Origin: Nigrospora sphaerica
Lineage: Eukaryota; Ascomycota; Sordariomycetes; Amphisphaeriales; Apiosporaceae
DNA: 64,000 nt
Direction of reading: 5' to 3'
NCBI GenBank assembly: GCA_018287875.1
Contig: JAGVVL010000018.1
Span: 2,100,501-2,164,500 of the forward strand
Part shown: positions 1-10,392 of the stretch, in pieces
How positions within the stretch are numbered: the first letter of the stretch is position 1
Layout: each line of letters opens with the position of its first letter
Position numbers and translations under genes: made by a program
Notes under the pieces: model-generated
What the model was told of the DNA's origin: nothing
Databases searched by the model: none
What the model saw: the letters and a program-made list of their open reading frames with translations, nothing else

Positions 1-606
1 ATCGAGGCCTCGTGGACCGAGCTGCAGGCCAAGCTGGACCGGGAATACATCACGCTCGACGAGATGATCGGGGCCCATACCAAATACCTCAACGACATTA
101 CGCACAAGGGCCTTTTGGGCGCCCGTCGGCGCCGCTTCGCCGGGGGCGACCCGGCCGAGGACGACAATTCGTACATGGTGCAGCTGGGCGAGCTGCTGCG
201 CACCATGCTCGCGTACCGCGAGTGCGTGGACGGGCTGTACTCGTGGTCCCTGTCCGACTTCATGCAGCGCCAGGAGCAGGACTTGGTTTCGACACGCCAC
301 CGCCACACGCAGTCGGTCGACCAGGACGCCGTGCCCGGCGGCCCCACGTCGGAATTCCCGGTGCTGCAGGAGCGGCTGAAGCACCTCGGCGATCGCTTCC
401 GCAGCAAACTGCAGGTGCTGCTGGGCGACTTGGCTTACCAGTCGGACGTGGACCTGAGGTTCCTGGGGGTGAGCATGAACTTCAACGACGTCTACCAGCC
501 CGTCCGCCGCAAGGCGAAGGCGACGCCCGCCGGCCCGTCCACGGGGGCGCTGAGCGACCGGGAGAGGGGGGCGGCGGGTGGCGAACGACTGTCGCGGCAC
601 GAGTAA
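1..606 (+). CDS. Gamma-tubulin complex component (Spc97/Spc98 family), C-terminal end
   Basis: This is the last 201 codons of a gene that enters from the left edge; the frame is open from base 1 and ends in TAA at 604-606. The peptide looks like the C-terminal helical domain of Spc97/Spc98 (GCP) proteins, which bind gamma-tubulin and nucleate microtubules at spindle pole bodies. Supporting stretches are HTKYLNDITHKGLLG, then a helix with VDGLYSWSLSDF, then DLRFLGVSMNFNDVYQP near the end, the usual family terminus. The residues after that are low in complexity. GCP2 and GCP3 cannot be told apart from this piece; GCP3/Spc98 is a guess. The start and the N-terminal domain lie outside the window. 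Confidence 0.75.
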   Translation: MEASWTELQAKLDREYITLDEMIGAHTKYLNDITHKGLLGARRRRFAGGDPAEDDNSYMVQLGELLRTMLAYRECVDGLYSWSLSDFMQRQEQDLVSTRHRHTQSVDQDAVPGGPTSEFPVLQERLKHLGDRFRSKLQVLLGDLAYQSDVDLRFLGVSMNFNDVYQPVRRKAKATPAGPSTGALSDRERGAAGGERLSRHE

Positions 607-1099
607 CGGTATATAGATATCTGGCTGGTATTAGACGGGTGGTTTGCATGACGGACAGGGCCGGTCACGCCTCGATACGCGTATGAATGTATGAAACGTT
701 TTTGCTTTCCGTCGCGCTCGCGCACGCACCCGAGATGACGGCAAGGTACTTTGGCTGATGGAAGCGGCGAATTATGTGAAGAGCCAGCGGGCGACCTAGC
801 CGTCGGACGGATGGCTCTGATGAGCCGCCGAGCGGATACAGGCCAAGGCACCGTTTGGGTAGGTATATAAATATACATATACAAGTGTAGACATTTGTAA
901 TACAAGTGTAGACATTTGTAATACAAGTGTAGACATTTGTAATACAAGTGTAGACATTTGCAATACAAGTGTAGACATTTGTAAAACAAGGGATGGTCAA
1001 GTCCCTGCGGAAGAAGCCCAAACTCCAACCGACACGTTTGTTTATCCCTCCCAAGCGCCGTGGCATCTTCGCCCCCGGACCGGGGCTTTCCCTGCCACC
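607..1099. other. Convergent intergenic spacer
   Basis: This spacer separates the 3' ends of the gamma-tubulin complex gene (+) and the protoglobin gene (-). Its main content is a five-copy 21-nt tandem repeat at 880-984 preceded by an AT-rich run (about 860-880). No gene was found in it. Confidence 0.6.
880..984. repeat. Five-copy 21-nt tandem repeat
   Basis: The unit TACAAGTGTAGACATTTGTAA occurs five times head to tail with almost no variation (one T to C change in the fourth unit). It lies between two converging genes. Twenty-one is a multiple of three, so the minus strand reads as a seven-residue repeat in an open frame, but no gene model uses it. There are no spacers between units, so it is not a CRISPR array. 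Confidence 0.9.
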
Positions 1100-2075
1100 T
1101 CAGGCCGACGTCGCCCTCTCCTTGGGCGCCCAGGCGACCACCTCCTCTTCCTCCTCGCCGGCGGCCCCCCGGGCCGCCGCGCCGCCGAAGGGACACGCGC
1201 CGGCCGAGGCCATGGGCCGCGGGATGCGCGAGGGCGAGTCTGGGTGGACGAGGTCGGCGTCGTCGTCGAGGGGGTCGAGGACGCGCTTTCCGTGGAGGTA
1301 GCCCTCGCGCTCGGGGACGAGGGCGTCGCCGTCGCCGTCGCGGCCGGACGCGGCGGCGCCACGGGCACCGGGGGGCGGCGCGACGTCGTCGCCGTCGCGC
1401 GTGTGCCACTTGGCGATGAGGTCGTTCTGAATCCAGATGACCTTGCCGAGGGCCTTGAGGAAGGCCGTCTTGCGCGGCAGGCTCAGGCGCGGGTGCGAGA
1501 GGATGGCCTCGACGAGGATGTCGTGGATGAAGCCGAGCGTGAGGCCCATGTGCACGTACTCGATGTGCAGCGGGTGCGCGCGCCCGAGCCCGACGTGCAT
1601 CATGCCCACCTTGTCGAGGTACTCCCACAGCTCCGCGCCGGCCGGGTCCGAGCACAGCTTCATCAGGTACGCCCGCAGGAACTGCTTGCGGTGCTGGATT
1701 TGCGGGCTGTCCTCGCTCAGCGCCGCCGTCGCCGCCTCGGCGCCGCCCTCGCCCGGCCCCGCGGCCGACGACGTCGACCGCGTCGCCAGCGCCCGCGCCG
1801 TAATGTCGTACTGCAGCAATTTCTTGTACACAATATTGACCACGGCCGGCACCAGCTGCTTAAAGTACTTGGCGCACGACTGTAGGGCCGCAATGTCCTC
1901 TGCATTGTTTGGTCAGTCCAGGAGATGCCGGATTCAGGGGCATGGGATCACGGAAAGGGGCCTCCATACGGCTGCTAAAGTCCAGAAAGCTATGCAGATA
2001 GCGGATGCGCGCCTCGAGGTCCGTATACAGCTCCTCCCGGCTGACGTGCATCTGCGGAGAAAAGCGCTTGTCCAT
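1100..2075 (-). CDS. Protoglobin-domain (globin-sensor-like) protein
   Basis: Two exons are proposed: 2075-1970 and 1899-1100, with a 70-nt intron (1969-1900) that has a GTATGG donor, a CTGAC branch and a GCAG acceptor. The join restores the frame (FLDFSS-QDIAALQS), giving 301 aa. Recognition rests on the fungal protoglobin pattern: LYTDLEARIRYLHSFLDF, then VNIVYKKLLQYDITARA, WEYLDKVGMMHVG, HPLHIEYVHMGLTLGFI and KVIWIQNDLIAKWH. Protoglobins bind heme and are thought to sense or handle O2, NO or CO; the role in fungi is unsettled. The last 80 residues or so are acidic and low in complexity. The start is uncertain: a second in-frame Met lies eight codons on (2051), and an acceptor-like CTTCCAG just upstream allows an extra 5' exon. 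Confidence 0.75.
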
Positions 2076-3764
2076 GGCCGCGAGCTTGTAGCTGCGCTGG
2101 AAGCAGAGGGAAAGATAAATGGACGTCGTGCGGGAAAACCCCCCTTGGATATTGGCCGGTCTCTCTTGGTAGGGGACGGCGCGACAGGGAGTACGATTGT
2201 ACCTCTACGTACGGGGTATCGAAGGTGAGGAGGGATAGATAGGAGACACGCAAGCCGGCAAGTACTTTCGTATTTCAAGTAGAGGTATGGAACAGGCAAC
2301 GTAAGTGAGGAAGAGGGGCTGATGGTTATAAGGTGCTGCTGGTATGTGTATCTGCAGATCGTATGGCTGCCAATAGAAGTTGGATGTCACGACGACTCAA
2401 TGGCCCGCAAACCAGCAGGGACATCAGGCCTCTTTAAAGAGGACATGACGTCCCGAGATCAACCGGTCGTACTGGCCGCAGCTGCGCGCAATTGCCCGTA
2501 AATCATGGACGGCTCCGGGCCCGAAAAAGGACGGGCAAACATCAGGCAGGGAAACACGAGATTGTCGTTCGATGGTTCGGGTCCGGTGGGCCCGACATAC
2601 GGTCCCGCCCTGCGCCATCCGCCCGGCTCCGGCTATTCCCTTTATTGTCGCCCTCGTTTCTCGCTTCGCACCGGCTCCTCCCTCCCTTAGCTTCGCTTTC
2701 CACTTGGGGCGAAACTCAAAATCGACTCGGTTCACTTCGTCGGCAACTACAACTGCAACGCAGCAAGTCACACCGTTCATGCAAAAAAAAAAGAAAAAGA
2801 ATGAATCGGTTGTAGCCGGATTATATCATTATCGTCATTCGTGCGTACGTTCGTAAGACGTAGTCGTAGGCAGCTAAGCCCCTGTGCTTTGCTCCGGCTA
2901 ACTTCTGTTGGCCTCGAGAGACATGGCCCTTTCCTTTCCTTGCTGGGCCTCAGATTTTGTTTAGTCCGCCGTAGTCAAGATACAAGATGTCTGGGCCGCC
3001 TGCCCGTCTATATCTACATGCATCCAGGCGCACCTCCCGTTGTTCGGGTGCTGTTGGCCTTCCAAAATCTCATTCGACGTCTCGTCCCCTAAGCAACCCC
3101 TCCCGCTCTTTCCCCTTCCCGACCACCTCGGCCGCCCTTCCGGGGAAAACGTGGGTATCTAGCGGGGGTTTGCTCCGGCAAAAGTTCATCGTCTGTGTCC
3201 GATATTCGTACAGTGTGCAATTGATTCCTCCGTGATGGGTATCTCAAGCATTGCCGGCCGGCCATAGGCACTGCGTCCGGATCATATGCATGTGGTTATT
3301 AATGCTTCATGCCGAGGAGAGAAGCGAGGCGGGATGGCAGCTGTCTCTGCCACCCCCACCTTTCATAACCCGACCTCGTCGGGTCGGTCCAAGGGCGTGG
3401 CAGCCCCGAGCATCTCAACAGAATGCTCGCGCAGGGCCATACAAAAGAAAATGGTAATAGGAGGCCGAGTCTTCTCATCGTGTTGGGGGTATAATATGAA
3501 GTCAAATCCGAGTCGAGGCTCGGTTCGCTGGGTCATGCTGGATAGTCGCCATCCAGTCGTGGTAGCTGTCCTGATAACAAGGCTGCCGTGAAAGCATGCG
3601 TCGTGCCGTATCCAGCAAAGCTGGTAAAAGAGTGGTAGCCAACGCGCACAATGCCTCGGCAAGATTCAACGCTGTGTCCAGTGCTCAAGATAGGCTGAAG
3701 CAACATCATGCGAGGCGAGGATGCTTCGCGCGCTGAGGTGCTGTGCGTCCCCCTTCCCCACTCA
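2076..3764. other. Intergenic region upstream of the protoglobin gene
   Basis: This lies between the 5' end of the protoglobin gene and the 3' end of the Wee1 gene, both on the minus strand. Only short frames with compositional bias are present. An A-rich tract sits at 2781-2800. No conserved protein, tRNA or repeat was recognised. Confidence 0.5.
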
Positions 3765-6700
3765 TCAAACGTCCGTCATCTCTGTGTCGGCTGACGGCGA
3801 GGCCTCGAGTGTGATGGGAGTCCGGGGCTCGAGCGCCTCGTCCGAAGGGCCCCAGTTGCCTTCATACACGGTAGCTCCGGCCCGTTGGCGCGAAGTCACC
3901 CAGTCCAGAGCCGGCAGCTCGAGAACCTGCGAGATGGTGGGCCGGTACACGGGCTCAGCTGTGAGAAGCCACTGCACCACCGTGTCGAGCGACGAGAGGT
4001 CTTCCGGGTCCTGCATGAAGTTGGGCGGCTCCAGGAGCTCCGTCTTCTTAGAACGCCCAAACAAGTTGCCAGCGCTGCGATAGCCAAAGTTGCGGCGCGG
4101 CATTTTGGCCGAGCCAACGTCGTCCGAGGAGCTGACACGGTCTGCCTCATCAATCGGCATGCCCGTGGCATCGCGCAAGACAGGGCTGGCCTCTTGGGTC
4201 AGAGTGGGGACCTCGCTGAAGTCACCCTTTCTCAAGGCAGTCCAGGTGGCGCCGTTGTCGGGAAGCTTGACGTTGGCCGCAATCTCGAGCATGATGAGGC
4301 CGAGAGAGAAGATATCGGCGGGTTTGTCGATCTCGCCGCGAAGAACCTCAAGGGCCAGGTATTCGCGGTCACCCTCAAAGTCGGGGCCCTTCTCAACAGG
4401 CAGAGCGGCCGCCATCCCAAAGTCCCCAATCTTTAGTGTGCCTTCAAAGGTGATGAGGATGTTGGCCGGCTTCAGGTCGAGATGTACGAAGCCGGCATTG
4501 TGGATGGATTGCACGCCCTGTCACTGCTGTTTAGTCGGGCTGCCCAAGTTGTTCAAAAGCCAAAAGTACTTACCTGAGCGAGTTCAGACAGTATTTTCCA
4601 GATCCTGAAGTCATCAAGACGGCCCTTGGCTCCCACCTTGGCGAGAAAAGTGTTCAAGGTGCCCTCCTCGCAGTACTCGGTCTGGATGTAAAGGTTGTTG
4701 TGTTCCTCCCAACTATCAATCAGCTGAAGAGTGTGCTCGGCACCACGCAGCGCTTCCAAAGCAGTGACCTCGCGCATTCGCATAGCACGGTCCAAAGTTC
4801 CCTTGAAGGGAAGTTTCAACTTCTTCACGGCGAAGACAGTGTTGGGCGCGGGCGAAGGAGGGGTGTGATGAGTTGGCGTGCTGTATGTGGGCGGGTACGT
4901 AGGCGTTGTAGTGCGAGCCGTCTTGGTCACCTTGAACACCTGGGAGAATTCACCCTGACCCAGGTACTCAACTCTGCCAAAGCGACTGACGAGGGTCGGG
5001 TCGACCTCGTGACCTCCCAGACCGTTGGTGGGGGTGATGGCACGTCGGTCTCCAAACAGAGGGACGTCATCGTGGCGGGCGGTGGGCGTGGCGGGCGGGA
5101 AAAGGTACTTTCTTCCAGTCGAAGGAGGAAACAGAAGCTTGTGGTTGTTCGAAATGGAAAGACCACTCGCGTCCAACGGCGGGACGGCCTCGAGGGGCGT
5201 CTTGGGCGATGTCGACTCTTCGAACTCTAGTCTTTCCAACGGGCTCGCTGGAAACAGGGGGAGGCGCTTAGTATGCTCGGCTTTCCCGGGTGGCTTCTCT
5301 GTCAAAGCCGCAGTCTTCAGAGTCGCAAGCGGCAAAGGCGTAAGGGCTGATCCTCGCTTGGCTCGATTGCGACCGAACGACCGCACAGAGACGGAGGCGG
5401 GCAAAGGGGCGGTCGCTGGAGCAATAGGCCGTGACGAATCCAAAGTGCAACGAACAGCCACACCGGACGCGCCAAGCTTATTGCTGCAGGACCCTTTTGA
5501 AGGGGTGGACTCACTAGCGATGTCGGCTTCATCCTGCCACGAATTAAGACCAACGGCTGAAGTGGGGGCGGGCAGGTGACGGTGTGCCGAGGGGCTGTCA
5601 ATAGGCGTGGTACTCTCTTCGAGCAGTTGTTGCTTAGTAGGCGTTGGTGGAATATCAGCTTCTGAAGTCATGAAACTATCACCGGCTTGGTCGATCGGAC
5701 TTCTTCCATCATCGCTGTATAGGCTCAACAAGCTGCCCTTGCGAGCGTGTCGATTGCCAAAATCACTGAAAAGTCCAGGTCGAGGTCCAAAGGTATTTTG
5801 GTTGTCAGATCTGGAGGCCATGGGGTTGAAAGGTGTCGAAGGAGCGCCGAAAGTATGGCGCATATGCTTCCCACGGCCCCTAATGGCGCTGCCTGGCGGC
5901 GGGGGATATGTAGCAAAGGCGTTAAACTGCTTCTTACAGGGCGTGTCAGGCATCGCAGCACCTCCGTGACCAAGCGGCTCGAGTTCGGGATTGCGGTTCA
6001 TCTTGGAAACTAGTCCGGTAGAAGCGAAGGCACCGAAGAAAGGCTTAGCGGATTTGTAATTGGGCGTGGACACACTGCCCAGGTTGAACGTGTCATCGTC
6101 GGCGGTGGGCCTAACAGCGCCGATGGGCAAGCTCTTCGACCAGTTCATCGGGGCTCGTGGTTTTTCGCTGATCCGGATTGCGAAGTGGCTGGGCGAGTCA
6201 TCGGGAATGCTGGAGTTGGAAGACGAGCTGGTCATGGTCCGTGATAGAGGATGAGGTTGGGCCAACGAGTTGGACTGAACGCCGGGGGCGTTGAAAGGGC
6301 TGTCCCGCGCTGGTGGGAGGTAATGATCCAAAGAGAGCCGCGGCCGGCTTTTAAAGTTGGAGGCAGGCGTGGCAGCCCCGCCGTTGTTGAATTCCTGAAG
6401 TTTCATGGCGGCCTGGCGCTTACCCCACGAGGTTCGCTCTCGTTGTTTCAATGTTGACTGGCGGAGCGATCCTGCGCGTCGAGGGACGTGGACCTGCGCG
6501 GGAGAAGCGTGTCCCGACTCGGGGGGGCTCTGGTCGCCGGCGCCCGTCCACCCGTATTCCCGACTCGATTCATCATGAATGTCGAAATTGGGCGACGGCG
6601 ACTTAGGAGCTTGGTCGAAAACGTTGAACTCGCCTCCAAGATTGGAAGGACCATAGCTCCTACGCTTGGCCTTCGGACTCCCAAAGCTGGATTGATCCAT

Positions 6701-7417
6701 ATCCAGGGTGGCGTCGCCGCGCTTCCGGGGACTGAGGGAGATGCTCGATGCGATGCTTCCGTCGTTTAGTCGCGTCGCGGCTTGTAGGGACGCGCCGGAC
6801 ATGTCTAGGTGCATGCTATGGCGGCTCTTGGACCTCTCGAAGCTGCGGCGCGGAGCTGGGCCACGGACGCGAAAGAGGTTTTCTTGGCTCGCCGAGTCGC
6901 TGTCGCTGGAGGGCGAGGCCACGGCGTTGATGACCGAAGGCGTTATGCTGTTCAAAGCACGTTTGGATGGGCTCTTTGGCGAGGTGCGATATCTCAGGCT
7001 CGACTTGGACGCGGCCGAGGGGCTGCCCTTGGCGGAGGATTTAGCCGACCGAAGAGACAGCTTATTGTTGGGGCGAAATGGCGTCGCGAGGTGTGGTTGT
7101 GACTGTCCGTTGAGAATCGAGTTCGTCGTGGGGGTGTGCACACTGTTCGTAGTGCCGAACAATTGTTGCGAGGCCATACGACGCAGCGAGGGAGATACGG
7201 GCGAGGGCGATGCGGGCGAGGGCGGGTTTCGAGACTGGGTGGAGGCGACGGATACGTCAGAGCTTTCAGAGGCGGACCGCGAGACGCTGAACTTGGACGG
7301 CGAGCGCGAGATGGAGCGGCGCAATGATCGTACGGCAGCCTGCACGTCAATATGGTTGGGATGGGTCGGGCTGGGCAGTGTTAGGGTACCGCCGCCGCCG
7401 CTGTTACCGAAAGACAT
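3765..7417 (-). CDS. Wee1/Swe1-family mitosis inhibitor protein kinase
   Basis: Two exons, 7417-4574 and 4517-3765, flank a 56-nt intron (GTAAGT donor, CAG acceptor) and encode 1198 aa. Wee1 kinases phosphorylate the inhibitory tyrosine of Cdk1 and hold entry into mitosis. The first 800 residues are Ser/Pro-rich and disordered-looking, as usual for the regulatory half. The kinase domain spans about residues 813-1160. It shows the glycine loop LGQGEFSQVF, the lysine motif FAVKKL (around 865), the catalytic loop HLDLKPAN (Asp962) and DFG (980-982). HLDLKPAN with a non-classical glycine loop fits Wee1 rather than ordinary Ser/Thr kinases. A Thr/Pro-rich insert of about 30 residues separates the glycine loop from the VAIK-type lysine. 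The exon join falls just before the catalytic loop and keeps the phase. Confidence 0.9.
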
Positions 7418-10225
7418 TGTTCGGAGGGATTCTGGGCGCGTTTATGGAGCGGAGAGGGCGCTTCGTCGCGGGGTGTGGGAGCGCGCGGCAACGAGAGAAC
7501 AAAGAGGTCCGTCAGGTTCGAAAGAGCGCGACGCGGCGGCCAACCATTAATACTGCAAGCGGGCGTCTCGGGAGCAGCAGGCTAGGAGAGGTCGTATTGA
7601 CTGGCCGCAGGTGGCGCGTTTATTACGTGTTCTAGGAATGCCGATGGTGAAGCAAGTCGCATGGAACGCCTCAGGATGGAAATGTGTCTCGGCGCGATTG
7701 CGATACGCTGGAGAAGGCGGAGAGGCGGCAGGAGACAAGCTGGCTGATAAAAGAGCCAATCTATAGTAAGAGGGAGGGAAGGAGTAGGCAAGGCGTCGGG
7801 TGTATGGGATGGGCAGGTAGGTAGATGGGGCGGAAGGTACGGTCTAGTAAGTCGGCATCATCAGACGCGGGCGCGGGCGTAGTTTGCGCGGGTTTACCAA
7901 AAGGTAGCGGCACCGCGCACAATAACCGTCGGGCCAGGGCGCCTTTGTGTCTCCGCTGGACCCCTAAGTTCGAGCGATCGCCGGCGGGCGGCGTCAATGC
8001 TGCTAGACGCGATCACGCTGCAAAGAAAGTGGTGTGTTGAGGTGGCAGTTGTTTTCGTGGCGAGGAGGATCAGGTTTCAAGAGACTTGAGGGGAGGACGG
8101 CCGATTTGGACGGGAAGGGCGATGAGGGACCCGAGGGTGTGAGTGGGCACAGTGAGTGGCTAAGATGGACCGGCTATCCCTGTCCGATTCAGACACTTGG
8201 AGTAAACAAATCGACTCTGGGATGGCGCGCGCGACGCGTTCAGGAGTCGCAAAGTTTGGTGGAGCACAGAGCGTGCAGGGAAAGCGCGGGCCCATGGGCG
8301 TCCCATCCATTGATGGTCACACCCATAGACAAACACAAACACAAACACCCACATCCCAGGGAAAGCCTCTGCCGCCAGCCAGCCAGCCATTAGCCAGCCA
8401 GTGCCTCCACTCCCTATCGGCAGCCATGCCGCGTGCTCGCGCCCTCTCTCGCTCTTCCTCCTTCCCACTCTCTCTGTCTCTCTTTCTATCTCTATCTCTC
8501 GCTCTTGTGACGGCCGGACGTATGCACAAACACATGGGCTCGCATCGTGGTGTTGCGGCATCCATCGTCAGTCACTTGGGACGAGGTGGTTCCTTCCGGG
8601 GGCACCCGCCGGTGGACGAGCGGCCAGCGGCACCTCGCTTGTGTCCGTCAGTAATGACCCTTAAGGGATGGGACGACGCCGGCGACACATACGTCAGGCC
8701 GCAGAGAGGGGGACGCCCATGGACAATGGCCACTACCTAAGATGCATCCCGTCTCGTCTGCACCCTAGTATCGCTCGCGCGTCTGTCGATCTTTACCTCT
8801 AGCTAGCCTTTGTTTACTGTTTCATGCAGCCCGGCCTGGCCATAACAACGTATTTTCGCTTCGGCGGCGGCGGCATGGCCTGGCATGTCTGTTATGACGA
8901 GGTTACGATGGCTGCAGATGCCTAGGGGTACCCGTCTTGCGTGCAGTCGGGGTGGCGAAATCAGGCATCCACGGACGTACCCAAAAGAAGGTTCTACAAG
9001 TAAGTGTACATTTCACGATGGCTCGGGTCAAACATCGGGCTGGGGAGGGACCTACGTAGGTAGTCCGTATTACGAAGCATACAGCTGTGCTCGTTGACCT
9101 CCAGCTGAATTGGCACCGTCGGGAAACTCGGGCGATGGGAACCGAATCAGACCGATGGGTGCCTGCCCGCCTGAGAGGTGAGGAAGAACGGCTGGTGTCC
9201 TCCATTTCATCCCGTCCCGTCCCATCCCATCCCGTCCGTCCCTCCATCCCGTCCGTCCCTCCATCCTTATAAGCTCCTCAACTGGCCAGCGGCTGGTCTG
9301 GAGGTCGGCGGGGCGTAACCTTGATGTTGGTGGTTGGTGTTGCCTTCTGCTTGCCTGCCTCAACTAAACCTTGACCGGCATTTAGGGCTCACACACTCTG
9401 TGGTCGTCCTATTCGGGATAGGCTACCTGCCACTCGGTTTTCCGGTGTGCCGGCCCTCGCCCCGTCGCCAACCTCCCCGTATGGGGACGATAGTCTCGCG
9501 ACATCACAAGTTGGGGTCGGGCATCCAGTATCGCGCAACGCGCAGCGCGCGTATCACGCGTTCTTGTTTATATCAAGCCCCACCTGGACGCGTTGAGGGT
9601 TAGGTACGTAAAGTACAGACTTGCCTTGGATCGTAGATTTGTACGGAGTAGTACTTCACCGCTATCGGGCCGGTAACCAATCAGAAGCCGATCGCACAGC
9701 GCCTGTGCCCCTCGCTTCCCAGGCCCCCAAGGCCTACGGTTGCGGATCCGTCGAGCGGAATGGCGGCTCAAGGGCCTGGGAAGTGAGTAGCCCAACCAGA
9801 GGCACGACGGGGAGGGGGGCAGCCCACGTTTCCCCTCCGGGTCGAGGGTCCAACCCTGTCGGCTGATCCGCGTCGAACCCTCGGAGCGCGGCGGAGAGAG
9901 TCCCTTCAGTCCTCTGACTCGAGCAGTACCCGGCACACCTGGACACTCCCGCCCAAGTGAGACAGAGACTCGGGTACCTTGCCTTAGAGACGGCCTGTCC
10001 ACCAATGGCAGGGGCCTCCTGCTTATCTGGGGGAGCCCCTGGCTCACTATCGTCGACGCCGCCGGCCGTCGCCCACCGGCCGGGCTTCCACCACACCCGT
10101 CATTGAGAGACAGTTCCTTCAACGTCGCCCGACAGGTCCCCTCCCAACTGCCCCCAACTAGCGATACTTTTGCCCGCGCCCGCCCGCCCGCTCGTCACTG
10201 GCAGGCAACGCGCACGGGCCCGAAA

Positions 10226-10311
10226 GGCTGGCCACGCGGGTGTGGGTTGGCATCAAAACAACGGCTGGCCGGCCACGCGGGTGTGGGTTGGCATCAAAAC
10301 AAAGGCTGGCC
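10226..10311. repeat. Direct duplication of a ~40-nt unit
   Basis: GGCTGGCCACGCGGGTGTG followed by GGTTGGCATCAAAACAA appears at 10226-10262 and again, with a 4-nt insertion (GGCC), at 10263-10303. A third partial GGCTGGCC follows. It is in non-coding DNA. Confidence 0.85.
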
Positions 10312-10334
10312 GCGGCCGCGGCCAAGACCAATAC

Positions 10335-10392
10335 GACGCATTAATCAAAGCCGTAGCTCTCTCATCTCCTTATCCATCGGCTTTAATGCGTC
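10335..10392. repeat. Imperfect inverted repeat
   Basis: The left arm GACGCATTAATCAAAGCC (10335-10352) pairs with the right arm GGCTTTAATGCGTC (10379-10392), apart from four extra bases in the left arm. The loop is 26 nt. It lies directly after the 40-nt duplication. No coding or transposon context was seen. Confidence 0.7.

Noticed and set aside
880..984. Possible CRISPR-like array
   Set aside because: The 21-nt units abut without spacers, so it is an ordinary tandem repeat, and the organism is a fungus.
492..1655. Long minus-strand frame of 387 codons overlapping the first two genes
   Set aside because: It runs through the tandem repeat and the antisense of both real genes; composition is Arg/Ala/Pro-rich and no domain is present.
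8156..8740. 194-codon plus frame upstream of the Wee1 gene
   Set aside because: The translation is low-complexity Ser/Leu and Thr/Gln from CT- and CA-rich DNA; it is likely 5' flank.
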